A model generated the notes under the pieces. The model ran no database searches. It worked only from the letters and a program-made list of their open reading frames with translations, and was not told where the DNA came from. DNA of 17,011 nucleotides from Saprospiraceae bacterium (lineage in GTDB: Bacteria; Bacteroidota; Bacteroidia; Chitinophagales; Saprospiraceae): assembly GCA_016717105.1 (NCBI GenBank), contig JADKGF010000056.1, positions 1-17,011 of the forward strand, written 5' to 3'. Shown in pieces: positions 1-10,276 of the stretch; positions within the stretch are counted from its first letter, which is position 1, and every line of letters begins with the position of its first letter. Made by a program: the position numbers and the translations under genes.

Positions 1-10
1 TTTGGAAGGA

Positions 11-18
11 CAAAGGTA
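11..18 (-). promoter_or_regulatory. Possible Bacteroidota -7 box reading out of the window to the left
   Basis: Read on the minus strand these bases are TACCTTTG, a perfect match to the TAnnTTTG -7 element used by the primary sigma factor of Bacteroidota. No good TTG-type -33 box is seen about 20 bases upstream. It would drive a leftward gene that lies outside the window, just after the end of the GNAT gene. An 8-base motif with four fixed T/G positions arises by chance fairly often in AT-rich DNA, so this is only suggestive. Confidence 0.3.
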
Positions 19-70
19 CGATTTTATCTGTACATTTTGTAACATGATAGATTGCTGTGGATTTAAACAT

Positions 71-519
71 TCAAATATACTTTTCGAAACACACACTATC
101 AGTCACATCAATATACTGTCCATCACTGGGTATCTTTATATAACTACACTTCTTGTACAAGGAGACAGCTGGCAACATGTCATCACCTGTTTCTAAAATG
201 CAGCGCGGTAAATCCCAAGTCATGTGCCCAATCTTCCAATGCGCTTAAAATTTTATGAGCGATGCCATGTCCACGCATCTCTTGGCTTCATATACACCCG
301 TTTGATCTCCATTGTAGTATCATCATATTCTTTAATTGCACCATAACCTACAGGATATCATTATTATAAGCTACCATGACATAATTCTATAAATCCCACC
401 TTATTATATTGGGCAAAAATCATTAGCATTTCCATTTCTAATGCACAACTCTTTGTCAAGTGCTTGACTAGTTTTAGGAAATCTAGATTTTGAGAATTGG
501 TTTTTGTGATGGAAAGCAT
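71..519 (-). CDS. GNAT family N-acetyltransferase (frameshifted)
   Basis: Predicted acetyl-CoA-dependent N-acetyltransferase of about 149 residues; the substrate is unknown. The pieces read in order MLSITKTNSQNLDFLKLVKHL, then VMVAYNND, GYGAIKEYDDTTMEIKRVYM, RGHGIAHKILSALEDWAHDL, and near the end AVSLYKKCSYIKIP and a final SVCFEKYI. The RGHGIA stretch is the R/Q-x-x-G-x-G/A loop that binds the acetyl-CoA pyrophosphate, and the following helix and 'SLYKK' segment are typical of small stand-alone GNAT enzymes of Bacteroidota. The ATG at 517-519 fits the usual family start and TGA lies at 71-73. The frame changes several times, near 330-350, near 285 and near 200, so no single frame holds the protein. 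The length is normal once the frames are joined, which favours consensus errors over a dead gene. It is transcribed divergently from recG. Confidence 0.8.
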
Positions 520-606
520 GTATTCTATTTTAAATTAATAAATGATATAGATTCTCGCTAGTTTACTTTATTTACTTCGATCCTGCAAATTCTGATATTT
601 TTCTTC

Positions 607-614
607 TATTTTTG
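607..614 (+). promoter_or_regulatory. Possible -7 promoter box for recG
   Basis: TATTTTTG matches TAnnTTTG exactly and lies 26 bases before the proposed recG start, which would leave a short leader. No clear -33 TTG element sits at the expected distance. It lies in the 121-base divergent spacer between the GNAT gene and recG, where I see nothing else distinct. Confidence 0.25.
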
Positions 615-640
615 CAAATTAAATCCACTTTAATCAAACT

Positions 641-2751
641 TTGTCTATACCACAAAATATACTGACACACCCATAGAATATGTCAAGGGCATAGGTCCAC
701 TACGCAGAGACTTTCAGAAAAGAACTGAATATCCACACTGTCTATGATTGCCGTTTACCTATCCATTCAGGTATATAGATCGCACTACTTTCCTATCAAG
801 GATTTGCTATCGCTGACGGCGACAACATACAGCTGAAAGGCACATTGATCTCTTTGGAAAAATAAAAGGCAAAAAAAACCGTAACCGAACCAAGCCATGT
901 TTAGGATAGCAGTGGATTTTGGAACTTGTTTGGCTTCAGGTGTTACGTGGATAGATCAGACCCTCACACCTGGTCAGGATTACTATTATTTTGGTAAAGT
1001 AAGAATATTTGGCGGCAAAAGACCATGGCACATCCAGAAATGGGAGTTGCTCAGTGATGCTGGAAACCAACTTATCACGGACATTTGACCCAGTGTACCC
1101 TAGTACCGAAAAAATGGATGCGAAAGGACTAGACAGCAAATTTTCGCCCGTAAGGTAATAAAATCTATTCTACAGACGATCACAGAAGCAGACATCAAAA
1201 AGACACTGCCACAATATGTAATAGACAAATTGAGAATCTGTACCAGCATGCAGTCTATCCAGTGGATACACTTTCCAGAAAATGAAAATCAAAACAACTA
1301 GCAACCAACAGGATAAATTTGAAGAGTTCATATGTGCAAACTGCGGCTTTTGCAAAGCAAGATCTACCGTAAACATAAATTCAAAAGTGCGCCATTTACC
1401 ACGATAGGGCCATTATTCAAGACATTTTACAATACAAAACTTCCATTCGAACTCACTACAAGGCAAAAAAATGTGATACGTGAAATCAGGGCATGACATG
1501 GGCACCAATACGCAAATGAACCGATTGTTGCAAGGCGATGTAGGTAGCGGTAAGACCATAGTGGCCTTATTGTGCATGTTGATTGCTATGGACAATGGAT
1601 TTCGGCATGCATCATGGCACCCACAGAAATACTTGCACAGCAACATTTTGATAATGTAAGTCGGCTAGTGGTAGATATGCCTGTTGAAGTCGCTTTCTTT
1701 CAAGAAGTATCAAAGGCAAAAAAGGGAGAAAATAATCCAAGATCTCCGCGATGGCAAGATAAATATCATAGTAGGCACGCATGCACTTATCGAACCCAAT
1801 ATTATTTTCCAGCAGCTTGGATTAGCTATAGTAGATGAGCAACACCGATTTGGCGTAGCGCAACGAGCAAGTTTGTGGAAAAGAATAATGATCTGGCACC
1901 ACATGTATTGGCCGTGACAGCTACTCCGATACCTAGGACATTGGCAATGACCATTTATGGGGATCTGGATGTATCGGTCATAGATGAGTTGCCATAAGCT
2001 AGAAAAGAGATACAAACCATTCACAAATACTACGAATCTGCAAGGCCACAATTATTGCAATTTATGCATAGCGAGATAGCAAAAAGGCAGGCAAATCTAT
2101 GTCGTCCATCCACTCATCGAAGAGTCCGGAAGCTCGATCTGCAAAATCTGCAAGATGGATACGAAAGATTGCTCCAGTATTTTCCATTGCCCGATTACCA
2201 AATCAGTGTAGTCCACGGTAGGATGAAAGCCAAAGATAAAGATTGGGAAATGCAGCGATTTATCAACAAAACGACGCAAATCATGGTCGCCACTACGGTA
2301 ATCGAAGCAGGTGTCAATGTACCAATGCATCGGTGATGATTATCGAAAATACGGAGAGATTTGGATTGTCTCATCTACATCAGCTGCGCGGTCGTGTAGG
2401 ACGTGGTGCGGACTCAATCGGTATTGCATTCTCATGAGTGATTATAAACTCAGCAAAGAAGGCAAAGAACGCATTGCGACTATAGGTCAGGACGAATAAT
2501 GGTTTTGAAATTGCAGAAGCAGACTTAAGACTCAGAGGTCCAGGAGATATTCAAGGTACAAGACAAAGCGGTGTTTTGGACTTCAAGCTCCTTCAAATAG
2601 GTCAAGACAAAACGATCATGGACGCTGCTAGAAATATAGCTTACGCATCATCGATGACGACCCAAATCTAGAAAGAGACATTCACATCAATATAAAAACC
2701 AAGTAGCAAAACTCAGAATAAAAAATCGAGATTGGGGGCAGAATATCCTGA
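641..2751 (+). CDS. recG: ATP-dependent DNA helicase RecG (heavily frameshifted)
   Basis: RecG is a superfamily 2 helicase that regresses stalled replication forks and branch-migrates Holliday junctions in the cytoplasm. The joined frames give an N-terminal TPIEYVKGIGPLR (wedge-domain lead-in), the OB-fold region with YYYFGKVRIFGGKR, then Walker A GDVGSGKT at 1534-1557 (about residue 298), MAPTEILAQQHF, the DEQHRFG box II at 1834-1854, AVTATPIPRTLAMTIYGDLD, VVHGRMKAKDKD, TTVIEAGVNVP and the RecG/SF2 motif QLRGRVGRGAD at about 2381-2410. The C-terminus reads ADLRLRGPGDIQGTRQSG and ends DWGQIS with TGA at 2749-2751. Total length is about 703 residues, normal for RecG. No ATG is seen at the start; the best candidate is TTG at 641, reading LSIPQNIL before a frame change, so the start is tentative. 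Damage is heavier than elsewhere: many indels, a stop in place of the expected 'LPPGRKE' near 1995, and SHLHQLRG instead of the usual SQLHQLRG at about 2369-2392. Confidence 0.9.
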
Positions 2752-2780
2752 TGGTATATACTTAATGGAATATTAAATCT

Positions 2781-4316
2781 TTAAATCCTCAATGTTTTCA
2801 CTGCATTGTCAATGGCAATACGTACAAAATAAGAACCAGATGGATAATTGCTTACAGGTATATTTATCATATGTTCATTCTGAGACAAAGTTTATCAACA
2901 ATGATGTCCAGTTGAGCTCCTAGTGTTCAACACCATAATTCTTACATGTGATCCGTGATTTGTAAAGTTCAATCGCGTAAAATCAACACATGGATTTGGT
3001 GAAAGTGTCGCTTCGATTCCTTGAGCCATCTTGTCAACCGATGTTGTATCACTACAATCTTTGATAAATGGTATTTTTTGGAAATCGCTATAAAGCACAT
3101 TGCGAATATCAGCCTCAGAAGCGCCCATCCAATCTATCAATAAACTAGCATAAACAGACCTGAAATCATATTGCATAGGTACACCTTCTTGCGGCGCTAT
3201 GTTTTCTGTTATCTCTGGATTGTCACCGTAGATACCCTTCTGTACACAATCACCGAAGACGATCAAAGGTGCCGCAGTACCATGGTCAGTACCTAAACTA
3301 TTGTTGGCCTTTATTTGTCTTCCGAATTCCGAAAAAGTCATACCAACCACACGCTCATGAATACCCAATTCTTTGAGATCGTCCGTAAATGCGGTGATCG
3401 CATCTGAAACATCTTTTAATAATACGGCATGATTTCTGTTGCTAATACGTCGGTTTCTCCCAATTGCACCTGATTTGCATGTGTATCAAATCCACCAATA
3501 TTAGCTACATAAATCTTCGTACCCAAACCACCAGATATCAACTGCGCAATGACTTTAAGTTGTGCAGCAAGATTTCCATCTGGGTAAGTTGTTGTTCCTT
3601 TGGAAAATGCACTCAAAACCGTAGTAGCATATGCATTGGATTGTTTATTGTATTGCGAACGAAATCACTTCCTGACTGTAGCAAGAATTATCAACTGGAG
3701 CCGCTACAGTCTCTTCTACCAATTTCACAGAAGTTTCATTCAATAAGGTAAAACTGAAGTTGGTCGAAGGACCTTGACATGTTCAGAAACCAAACTACCA
3801 AGGGTAATAGCAAATGGATCTGGGCAATCGGTGTTAGGATATGCAGAGGGAAATCCAGATATTTCTGGTCTAGATATCGTCCTAGCCAACCCGTGGTATA
3901 TATATTTATCAGCATCAGACCCAGATGTCCAAATATCTGTAGATCTGAAATGTGAACGGTTTTGATTTGGATATCCCACAGACTGGACTACAGCCATCTT
4001 TTCATCATCAAATAGTCTTTTAGACCTGTCATTGATGGATGCAAGCCTGTTTTGTCAGTCATTTTCAGTACAGATGTTTCTGGCAACATCAAAGTAGGTC
4101 TTACCTTACTAAGGCCATCATACTGGATCCAAGGTATGACCATATTGAGTCCGTCATTACCACCATTCAGCTGGATCAAGACCAGAACACGATCTTCAGA
4201 GTTGCTCAAAAAAATTAAACATGGCTGAACTTGACATTGCTGCTACATCTAAGCCACCTAAAAATATAGGCAGAGATACAAGAGATCCTGATTGCAAAAA
4301 ATTGTCTGCGTTTCAT
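2781..4316 (-). CDS. DUF1501 family exported protein with T9SS C-terminal sorting domain (frameshifted)
   Basis: About 511 residues. It starts MKRRQFF followed by a short hydrophobic stretch, a signal of the kind (sometimes twin-arginine-like) seen on DUF1501 proteins, which belong to the alkaline phosphatase/sulfatase-like fold. Family signatures are VLVLIQLNGGNDGLNMVIP (about residues 45-58), LGTKIYVANIGGFDTHANQ, and SEFGRQIKANNSLGTDHG (from about residue 328). From about residue 435 a T9SS sorting domain follows, starting EATLSPNPCVDFTRLNF and ending YPSGSYFVRIAIDNAVKTL. The enzymatic activity of DUF1501 proteins is not established. The ATG at 4314-4316 gives the conserved start and TAA is at 2781-2783. 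Frame breaks occur near 4205, 4000, 3740, 3640, 3415, 2920 and 2885. It follows the DUF1800 gene by 40 bases, so the two are probably one transcript. It converges on recG with a 29-base gap. Confidence 0.88.
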
Positions 4317-4356
4317 TTTCTTTATTTAATATGACTTAATAAAATGGTGGATTTGA

Positions 4357-5912
4357 TTAACTTAAATGGTATTCTGGCATACGCATCATATATACCAATA
4401 AATTGCGCAATCTATTGACCACAACAGCTTTATTAGCTTCTGATGGATTGTTTTTATACAATGTGTACGCTGTCTGCCATGTTCCTGTATTACCTAAATT
4501 TAGGATAGGAATCAGGATTGTCTTTTGATTTTCGGCCAATGGTTTTGAAAATAATATCAAGGCTATTTCTGTCAATACAAAATCAACATCATCCGGCTTT
4601 ACAAATTTATCTACTGTATTTATTGGATTTAGTAAAACTCTAAAATCACCAAATTTGTAAGTATTTGATGCCAATAAATCAGTAAAACCTTTTCTGTATG
4701 GAAGTGATGTGGCATTTAACCACAATCGGTAATATGAAGGCTCTTGATAATATGGTTGCCAACCGGCTACTGATGGTGCCATAAAAATTGCCATCTGCAT
4801 TTCGACTGTTTTTTGATAAATTTGCCTATTATTAAAATTAACCCTTTGGACATTGTCTGTAGGCAATGAAGCACTAAATTGATTAATTGGGTTTAAAATA
4901 AAATCAATTGGATTTTGACCATTGTACCGATGATACATTCATCATAAAAATGCTCACTTGCTAAAAGTGCTCTGAGTCCAGGCAAAATTTCATAATTATT
5001 ATCTCTAATGATTTTACCCATTGGGATGATAACATCATTGTGTATAGTTTCATCAATATTAGAGTGGACAAACCATCTGTATAATTTTGTTGCTAAAAGT
5101 GGCAACTTCATCTTTTGAAATATTATGTCAATAAGATTCTTGTATTCTTCAGCGCCTGCATTGTTGATAGTCACATTGCCGAATCTGTGTGGAAAAGCGT
5201 TTTTTGATCTAATATCATGACGTCCAGCCCTATACTCCAGCCCCGAATAGGTAATGTATTGCGTACATCAATCCAACCTGTCAGCACTCGCGCCATCTCT
5301 TTGATGTCATCTTCTGTATAAGTTGTATAATCTCCCGGACCAGCCAAAGGGCTTTGCCAAAGGGTAAATAACTCCATCAATTCGCGAGCATAATTTTCAT
5401 TTGGTGCTTGGCCCGTATTGTCTCTACCATTGAGATAGTTGAGCATAGCTGGATCGATGGTGATATCTTTGGTCAGTTGTTTAAAATTGCCTAAAGCATT
5501 TTTGCGCAACAAGCTGATATATATATAATTATATCTTGGATCGTTTATATCCGCTGTCACAAAATGATTATGCCAAAACATCGTCATCTTTTCACGAATA
5601 TTAGCATCTCCTTTCAACATCAGGTCAAAAGTCCAACTGCGAATTGAAGGAATTCTATATGCATCAATAGCCCTGATGTGGTACCTTTATCTACCCAAGT
5701 ATCGCCAATAGGTGTATTAGGATCTTCGGTACTTGTATAGTTGGCGGCGGCGGGTCACCCAGCGGCTGCAACAAATGATCCAGACACTGGTCTAGAGTGT
5801 AATTTCCGAATTTGACTAAAGTGTCATAATTCACTCCATAAGTTGTACGACGCAATAAGTGAGCGGCAAGATATCTGCTCCATGGACCTGCATATTTGTT
5901 TAGTGTGGCCAT
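4357..5912 (-). CDS. DUF1800 family protein (frameshifted)
   Basis: About 518 residues. Family hallmarks are present in order: HLLRRTTYG near residue 20, REKMTMFWHNHFVT near residue 107, APNENYARELMELFTL near residue 170, EMARVLTGW, and IDIIFQKMKLPLLATKLYRW in the second half. The C-terminus (PNQ...LRNLLVYMMRMPEYHLS) is the usual family end. The molecular function is unknown. DUF1800 genes very often sit directly before DUF1501 genes, as here, and the two are thought to act together at or outside the cell surface. No obvious N-terminal signal peptide is visible from the ATG at 5910-5912 (MATLNKYAGPWSRY), although an upstream start cannot be excluded. TAA is at 4357-4359. Breaks lie near 5740, 5640, 5340, 5200 and 4935. 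A TATCTTTG box about 92 bases upstream of the start is the likely promoter. Confidence 0.88.
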
Positions 5913-6003
5913 ATCGTTAGGTTTTGAAATATTTATCTATTGGATATCAAAATGACAAAAGGTTTAATGGATATTTTAAAAATAATAATATTTTTATCCT
6001 GCA

Positions 6004-6011
6004 CAAAGATA
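6004..6011 (-). promoter_or_regulatory. Putative -7 box for the DUF1800-DUF1501 transcript
   Basis: On the minus strand the sequence is TATCTTTG followed by TGCAGG, a close match to the Bacteroidota TAnnTTTG consensus and its usual downstream context. It is about 92 bases before the DUF1800 ATG. The -33 region (around 6031-6036 on the plus strand) is AT-rich without a clear TTG, so the promoter would be weak or regulated. Confidence 0.45.
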
Positions 6012-6136
6012 GATATTAAAATGATATAGTGTTTTAAGTTAAATCCATATTTACAAAATGGAATTAATGTATGAGATTGCAGGTATTGAACCCATGAATA
6101 TAATTTAAACCTTTTATATTATTGGATTGGATAAAA

Positions 6137-6175
6137 TAAAAAAGAGCTACTACTGTGTACAAAAGCTCCTTTTTT
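6137..6175 (-). terminator. Bidirectional Rho-independent terminator
   Basis: An A-run plus GAGCT, a loop of about 14 bases, then AGCTC, one unpaired C and a T-run. The A-tract/T-tract flanks would let it act on both strands. It lies about 185 bases after the response-regulator stop and upstream of the DUF1800 promoter, so it most likely insulates the two leftward transcripts. The G/C core is only five pairs, so strength is uncertain. Confidence 0.5.
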
Positions 6176-6181
6176 ACAACA

Positions 6182-6211
6182 GGTGAAAATCACCAGACAA
6201 TATAGCATTTC
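6182..6211. repeat. Two adjacent small inverted repeats
   Basis: GGTGA-AAA-TCACC at 6182-6194 is directly followed by AATATAG-CATTT-CTATATT at about 6199-6217. Both stems are perfect (5 and 7 pairs). They lie in the trailer of the kinase/regulator transcript, just before the terminator. They could be part of an mRNA 3' structure or a remnant of a mobile-element end; nothing in the sequence decides this. Confidence 0.35.
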
Positions 6212-6321
6212 TATATTTCAAGTGCATGAGTAGTCAGCGACAAATCGCTATCTTGTCTTGCATAATCAAAGGGTCAAATCTTCGACACAAGGTAATCATG
6301 ATTAAAACCAGCGGCATTAAA

Positions 6322-6363
6322 ATTCCAGAATTCGGTCACATTTATCCAGATTTTGGTAAATTA
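6322..6363. repeat. Degenerate 21-base direct repeat
   Basis: Two head-to-tail units share the pattern TCCAGA-n-TT-n-GGT-n-A and are spaced exactly 21 bases (TCC at 6324 and again at 6345). The second unit overlaps the response-regulator stop codon. Similar short repeated units are remembered from the ends of IS21-type elements in Bacteroidota, but no transposase gene or second end is present, so this is only a possible scar. Confidence 0.25.
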
Positions 6364-7110
6364 ACTTTTTATTTTTTCAAGAAATTTAAAAAGCTCGTCT
6401 TTCCGTCGCCTTGAAATAGAGATCTGAATATCATTGGACAATTTAGCAAAATAAGTTTCTTTGGCTACTACACCTTTAAGGTATTTTAGATTTATGATAT
6501 ATGAGTGTATTCTAAAAAATTAAAATCTTTGAGTAATCCTTCATATTCCTTTAGAATTTTGTAGAGATGATTTCACGTCCGTCATTGAGCACGATATTGG
6601 TGTAGTAATTAATGGATTGAATGTATAATATATCATCGTAGAAATTGGTTCTGTTCCATCCTGCGTATGTACTTTGATAAAATGCTGAGAGGTAGGAATA
6701 TTAATATCATCAATGGTAGATTGATCATTTAGATTGGCAAGTTCTTTCGTTTTAATAATGGACATTACATTAAGAATGGCATCTTTTAAGTCGTCCAAAT
6801 CAATAGGTTTCAAAAGATAATCAGCAGCTTTAGTACGAAATGCTTTAACCGCATATTCGTCATAAGCAGTAATAAAGATTGTTTCAAATGTAGGTTCAGG
6901 AAATGCGTTTAATAATTCCAATCCAGTACTGGTTCCCATCTGTACATCCAAAAACACTAAATCTGGTTGCATATTACGAATCAAATTTGCACCATCATCT
7001 GGATTTTCAGCTTGACCTATGACATCAATGTCTTTAAAGTACTCTGTAATATTGCCTGAAGATTATCTCTACTTGGTTTTTCATCATCTATTATCAATGC
7101 GCAATTTCAT
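6361..7110 (-). CDS. LytTR family response regulator (frameshifted)
   Basis: DNA-binding response regulator of 249 residues, partner of the kinase encoded just upstream. The receiver domain starts ALIIDDEKPSRDNLQ after a frame change near the start. It contains LVFLDVQMG with the phospho-acceptor Asp at about residue 55, the FITAYDEYAVKAF segment, and LLKPID with the conserved Lys near residue 101. The LytTR domain starts near residue 145 (FIKVHTQDGTE), continues through a broken stretch (IIYIQSINNYTNI, REIISTKFLKEYEGLL) and ends FFRIHSYIINLKYLKGVV and SRRRKDELFKFLEKIKS. TAA is at 6361-6363; the ATG at 7108-7110 follows AAAAGGGG, a fair ribosome binding site. Frame breaks lie near 7090, 7040, 6640, 6570 and 6545. 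It begins 8 bases after the kinase stop, so the two are co-transcribed. Its targets are unknown. Confidence 0.9.
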
Positions 7111-7118
7111 ATCCCCTT

Positions 7119-10073
7119 TTATTTCTTTGAACTTCTTTTAAATATTAAAATCTCCACTTTTTTGTTCCGGCAGACTGACCATATTCATCAGACAGATCTG
7201 AAATCTTTTCAGAAATGTATGCAAGCTTAACCCAACTCTAATCATCTCAATCGCTCTTGAAATTTTATTACCCATAGACCCATGATCCGTATTTGACTTA
7301 CCTTTAACTCCAAAGACCTACTTCGTCCTATTCCTTTGTCAATTATCTCACATACAACGTTGTTTATGTTTTTAATATTTATTTGCAAAAAATTCTTTGC
7401 TTTTGATTGGGTATCAATCCGTGCCGGATTGCGTTTTCTGTGTGGTTGTAGCAGCATGGCAGGACATCGTAATCTTCAATCTAATTGCAGAGTCAATATT
7501 GATATCATAATCAAACTTATCTGCAAATCTCAAGTGCTCCAAACTACAATATAATTTCAATACATCCAATTCCTGCTTTAATGTAATAAACTGACTATCA
7601 GAGCCATTAAGATAAAGCCGCATCAGTCGTGCAAATTTAGCTAGGTAGTCATTGGCCGATTTTTTATTTTCTGTATTTATGAATTGCTGGATGGCATTGA
7701 GCGAATTGAAAATAAAATGGGGATTGAGTTGGGATTGTAGTGATTTTAAACGCAATTCGGAGATCAACTTCTCTATTCTGGATTGTTCTGCAGCTTGCTC
7801 ACGACGTTGTTTAAGGTATTGGAGTATAAAGTAAAGAAGAATTAAAAATGCTGTAAGTAAAGTGAGCATTCTAAACCATAACTTTTCTGAATAATGCTTT
7901 TTTACTTCAAAATTAACTTGAGCAGGCATTTTACTAACATTACCTATGGCATCTATCGCTCTGACTTCGAAAGTATATTTTTCAGGTTTAAGGTTATTAA
8001 ATGTAAGGTTATCATTATGTGTTTGAAGCCATTCAGGCACTGAAGGCAATAGTCTGTATTCGTAGCGTACTTTTTCCATTACTTTTGTATGAAATACCCG
8101 AATATTCAAAGTTGACAGTATTTTCATTATATTCTAACATGTGGAAAGTATCCTTGTCTGCTAATTCCCAAGTAGATTTTAGAATTTTGAATGAATTAAT
8201 GTGAATCGGTGGTGGTAGTTGGAAGTTAGTTTTGTTCAATTGATTTATATTAACCTGAACTAGGCCTTCGTCAGTGGCAACATAAAGTTCATCATCATAG
8301 CAATATATGTCATTTATATAGTCATCAGGAAATCCGTGAAAACTATTAAAATGCGCTAATCTTAAAATCTTTTCCTACTTTTGAATTAGATTGACACCTT
8401 TGCGTGTAGCTACCCAAACCCTATTTTTCTCATCAGTCTTGATTGAGTGGATATTAGCATCCATTAATTCATTATCAAAATGTCGAATCACTTCATCATT
8501 CTTCAAAACATAAACACCATTACCTTCAGTAGCTACCCAGATCAAGCCATCATTGGATTGTTTGATGCCATTAACACTAACCGACTCGCTACTTTCATCA
8601 AGACAGATAGGATTTAGTTCATTTTTTGTTGGCCTTCCCCAAAATAAACCTTGCTGATTACCAGAATAAAATTTCCCTTTTAGGAGCAGTATGGCATACA
8701 TTCTACCTGATAAATCAATTCTCTGCCCATTATCAAAATTTCTTAATGATTTAAGTTTGCCCCTATTTAAAAAATTAGTTCCAAAAGTTGACGTGATAGC
8801 CAAAGAATCTTGATATAAGCTCATAGATTTAAATCCAAATTTAGAAAATACGTAATCATTACGATAAACAGCACTCTGCCTCGAAGTAACTTCGCCAATT
8901 TCATTAGATTCTAAAAATCGTATGTCAATTAATTCAGGCTTATACGATACTGTATTTTTTAATATTTCCTTAATCTCATTTTTTGAGTTGGCAATGTACA
9001 ATGTTTGATTTTTGAAACCATTTACAAATTTGATTGGTTCGTCACTTAATTTTTTAATTGTAGTCTTTCCCGATTTAAGGTCTAGATTGGAATATTTTAT
9101 GATTCCGTCGCCCATAGTGGAAATCCAAACATTTTTTTCTTGATCAATTAATATAGAAGTAGCTTTGGGTAAATTCAAAAATGGTTTCCACTCTGCGGTT
9201 TCGATATTATAAGTATAGATACCCTTATTGAAAATCATGTAAATCAATTCATCATTTACTATAATGTTACCTTTTGCAATTTTTTTTATACCATTTAGAT
9301 AGTTGTAGGCCTTACTGTTTACAATATTTTCATTTGATGTATTAATTTTGTAAAAATTAACATAGAAATTTTCTTTAAATAAAACATTTTATTTTTTATT
9401 TCTAATACTTCTAAGGTTGGTCATTTTCTGTAAAATATTTAGTTAGAATTTCCAATTCATTATCATAAAATGGATGAAAAATGTCACTATTTAAATTAAA
9501 ATTAGTATATTTACGATCATTACTCCTACAGAAAATTAAATACTGATCTTTATGTAATATAGCCAAAGCTAACAAATTTTGACAATTTGGCACTACTATT
9601 GGTTCTACAACAGAATTACTTATTCTAAAATATTTGACAGCATTTTTATCATTAATTTTTCTTTTTATAATCAATTACTGAATAAAATATTTCATCTTAT
9701 TGTTAATAATAAAATGGCTAAATACGATTTTGGGTTTCCAAATATTTTACAACCTCCATCGGGATCAATTCTAGAAATTCCTACAAAAGAATACAACCAA
9801 ACAAAATCTTTACTATCTATTAACATTGCAAAGTATCATTAGAAGCCAAGCCGTTTTCTATAGTAAACAGTTTAAAATTTTACCGTCATATTTTACTAAT
9901 CCTTTGTCAGTAGATGCCCAAATAAATCCTCTTTTTATCTTGTTTTATAGAATAAACATTATTAGAAGGAAAGCCATTTTTATTGAATAATTTTTCTGAT
10001 ATGCTATAGAACTAAAAGTAAAGCAACAAAATATTAAAATTAATATATATTTACTATTCACTCTTACATTCAT
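7119..10073 (-). CDS. Propeller sensor histidine kinase, LytS/YehU-type catalytic part (frameshifted)
   Basis: Transmembrane sensor kinase of 984 residues. It begins with a signal peptide (MNVRVNSKYILILIFCCFTF). The two-component-regulator propeller opens with GLPSNNVYSIKQDKKGFIWA, and further blades include IKYSNLDLKSGKTT, SNDGLIWVATEGNGVYVL and IKTDEKNRVWVATRKGVNLI. A Y_Y_Y domain follows (RYEYRLLPSVPEW, KYTFEVRAIDAIGN), then one membrane helix (about residues 733-751) and a short coiled segment. The His_kinase (PF06580-type) domain has LQSQLNPHFIFNSLNAIQ with the phospho-acceptor His near residue 785, and the N-box PHTENAIRHGL near residue 875. The propeller is extracytoplasmic and presumably senses a periplasmic ligand; which one is unknown. 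Start ATG is at 10071-10073, stop TAA at 7119-7121. Breaks occur near 9960, 9860, 9680, 9400, 9250, 8380, 8080 and 7450, and the C-terminal ATPase part is badly scrambled. Confidence 0.9.
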
Positions 10074-10236
10074 ATATGAGAAGTCCAAAAAATTTAAAAT
10101 TACTAACATAATCTGATAGATTGGGCATTTAATAACATTTAGACTAAGTAAATCAAATTATAAGAACACAAAAACAGCTAACAAAGTAATACAATGTATA
10201 GAGTAAAATTTAGCTAAATTCATTCAACTGGATAAC

Positions 10237-10275
10237 AATTTAGAGCCACAGTTAAAGAAACTGTGGCTCTAAATT
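10237..10275 (-). terminator. Strong hairpin terminator after the T9SS surface-protein gene
   Basis: A perfect 17-base-pair inverted repeat (arms 10237-10253 and 10259-10275) with a five-base loop. The inner part is GC-rich (GAGCCACAG) and the outer part is A/T, giving an A/T-flanked intrinsic terminator. It begins one base after the TAA of the surface-protein gene at 10277-10279, so the placement fits termination of that leftward transcript and separation from the kinase gene 160 bases downstream. Confidence 0.8.
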
Positions 10276-10276
10276 A

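Larger units (their letters stand above)
5913..6360. other. Gene-free stretch between DUF1800 and the response regulator
   Basis: This 448-base stretch has no convincing gene on either strand. It holds the TATCTTTG box at 6004-6011, a terminator hairpin at 6137-6175, two small hairpins at 6182-6211 and a degenerate 21-base repeat running into the response-regulator stop codon. The small open frame on the plus strand at 6226-6414 overlaps the end of the response regulator and has no family signature. The rest, about 6012-6130 in particular, is plain AT-rich DNA. Confidence 0.6.

Noticed and set aside
2..196. 64-codon plus-strand open frame at the window start
   Set aside because: It is antisense to the C-terminal GNAT sequence, which reads as a clear family end on the minus strand.
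2752..2780. Terminator between convergent recG and DUF1501 genes
   Set aside because: The 29-base gap has only weak A/T self-pairing and no G/C stem.
6080..6110. Short stretch resembling a tRNA T-loop (GGTATTGAACCCAT)
   Set aside because: No acceptor stem, anticodon arm or CCA context could be built around it on either strand.
6226..6414. 62-codon plus-strand open frame
   Set aside because: It overlaps the C-terminal LytTR coding sequence on the other strand, has no recognisable family, and part of it comes from the 21-base repeat.
9579..9842. 87-codon plus-strand open frame
   Set aside because: It is antisense to the kinase propeller, whose blades read clearly on the minus strand across this interval.
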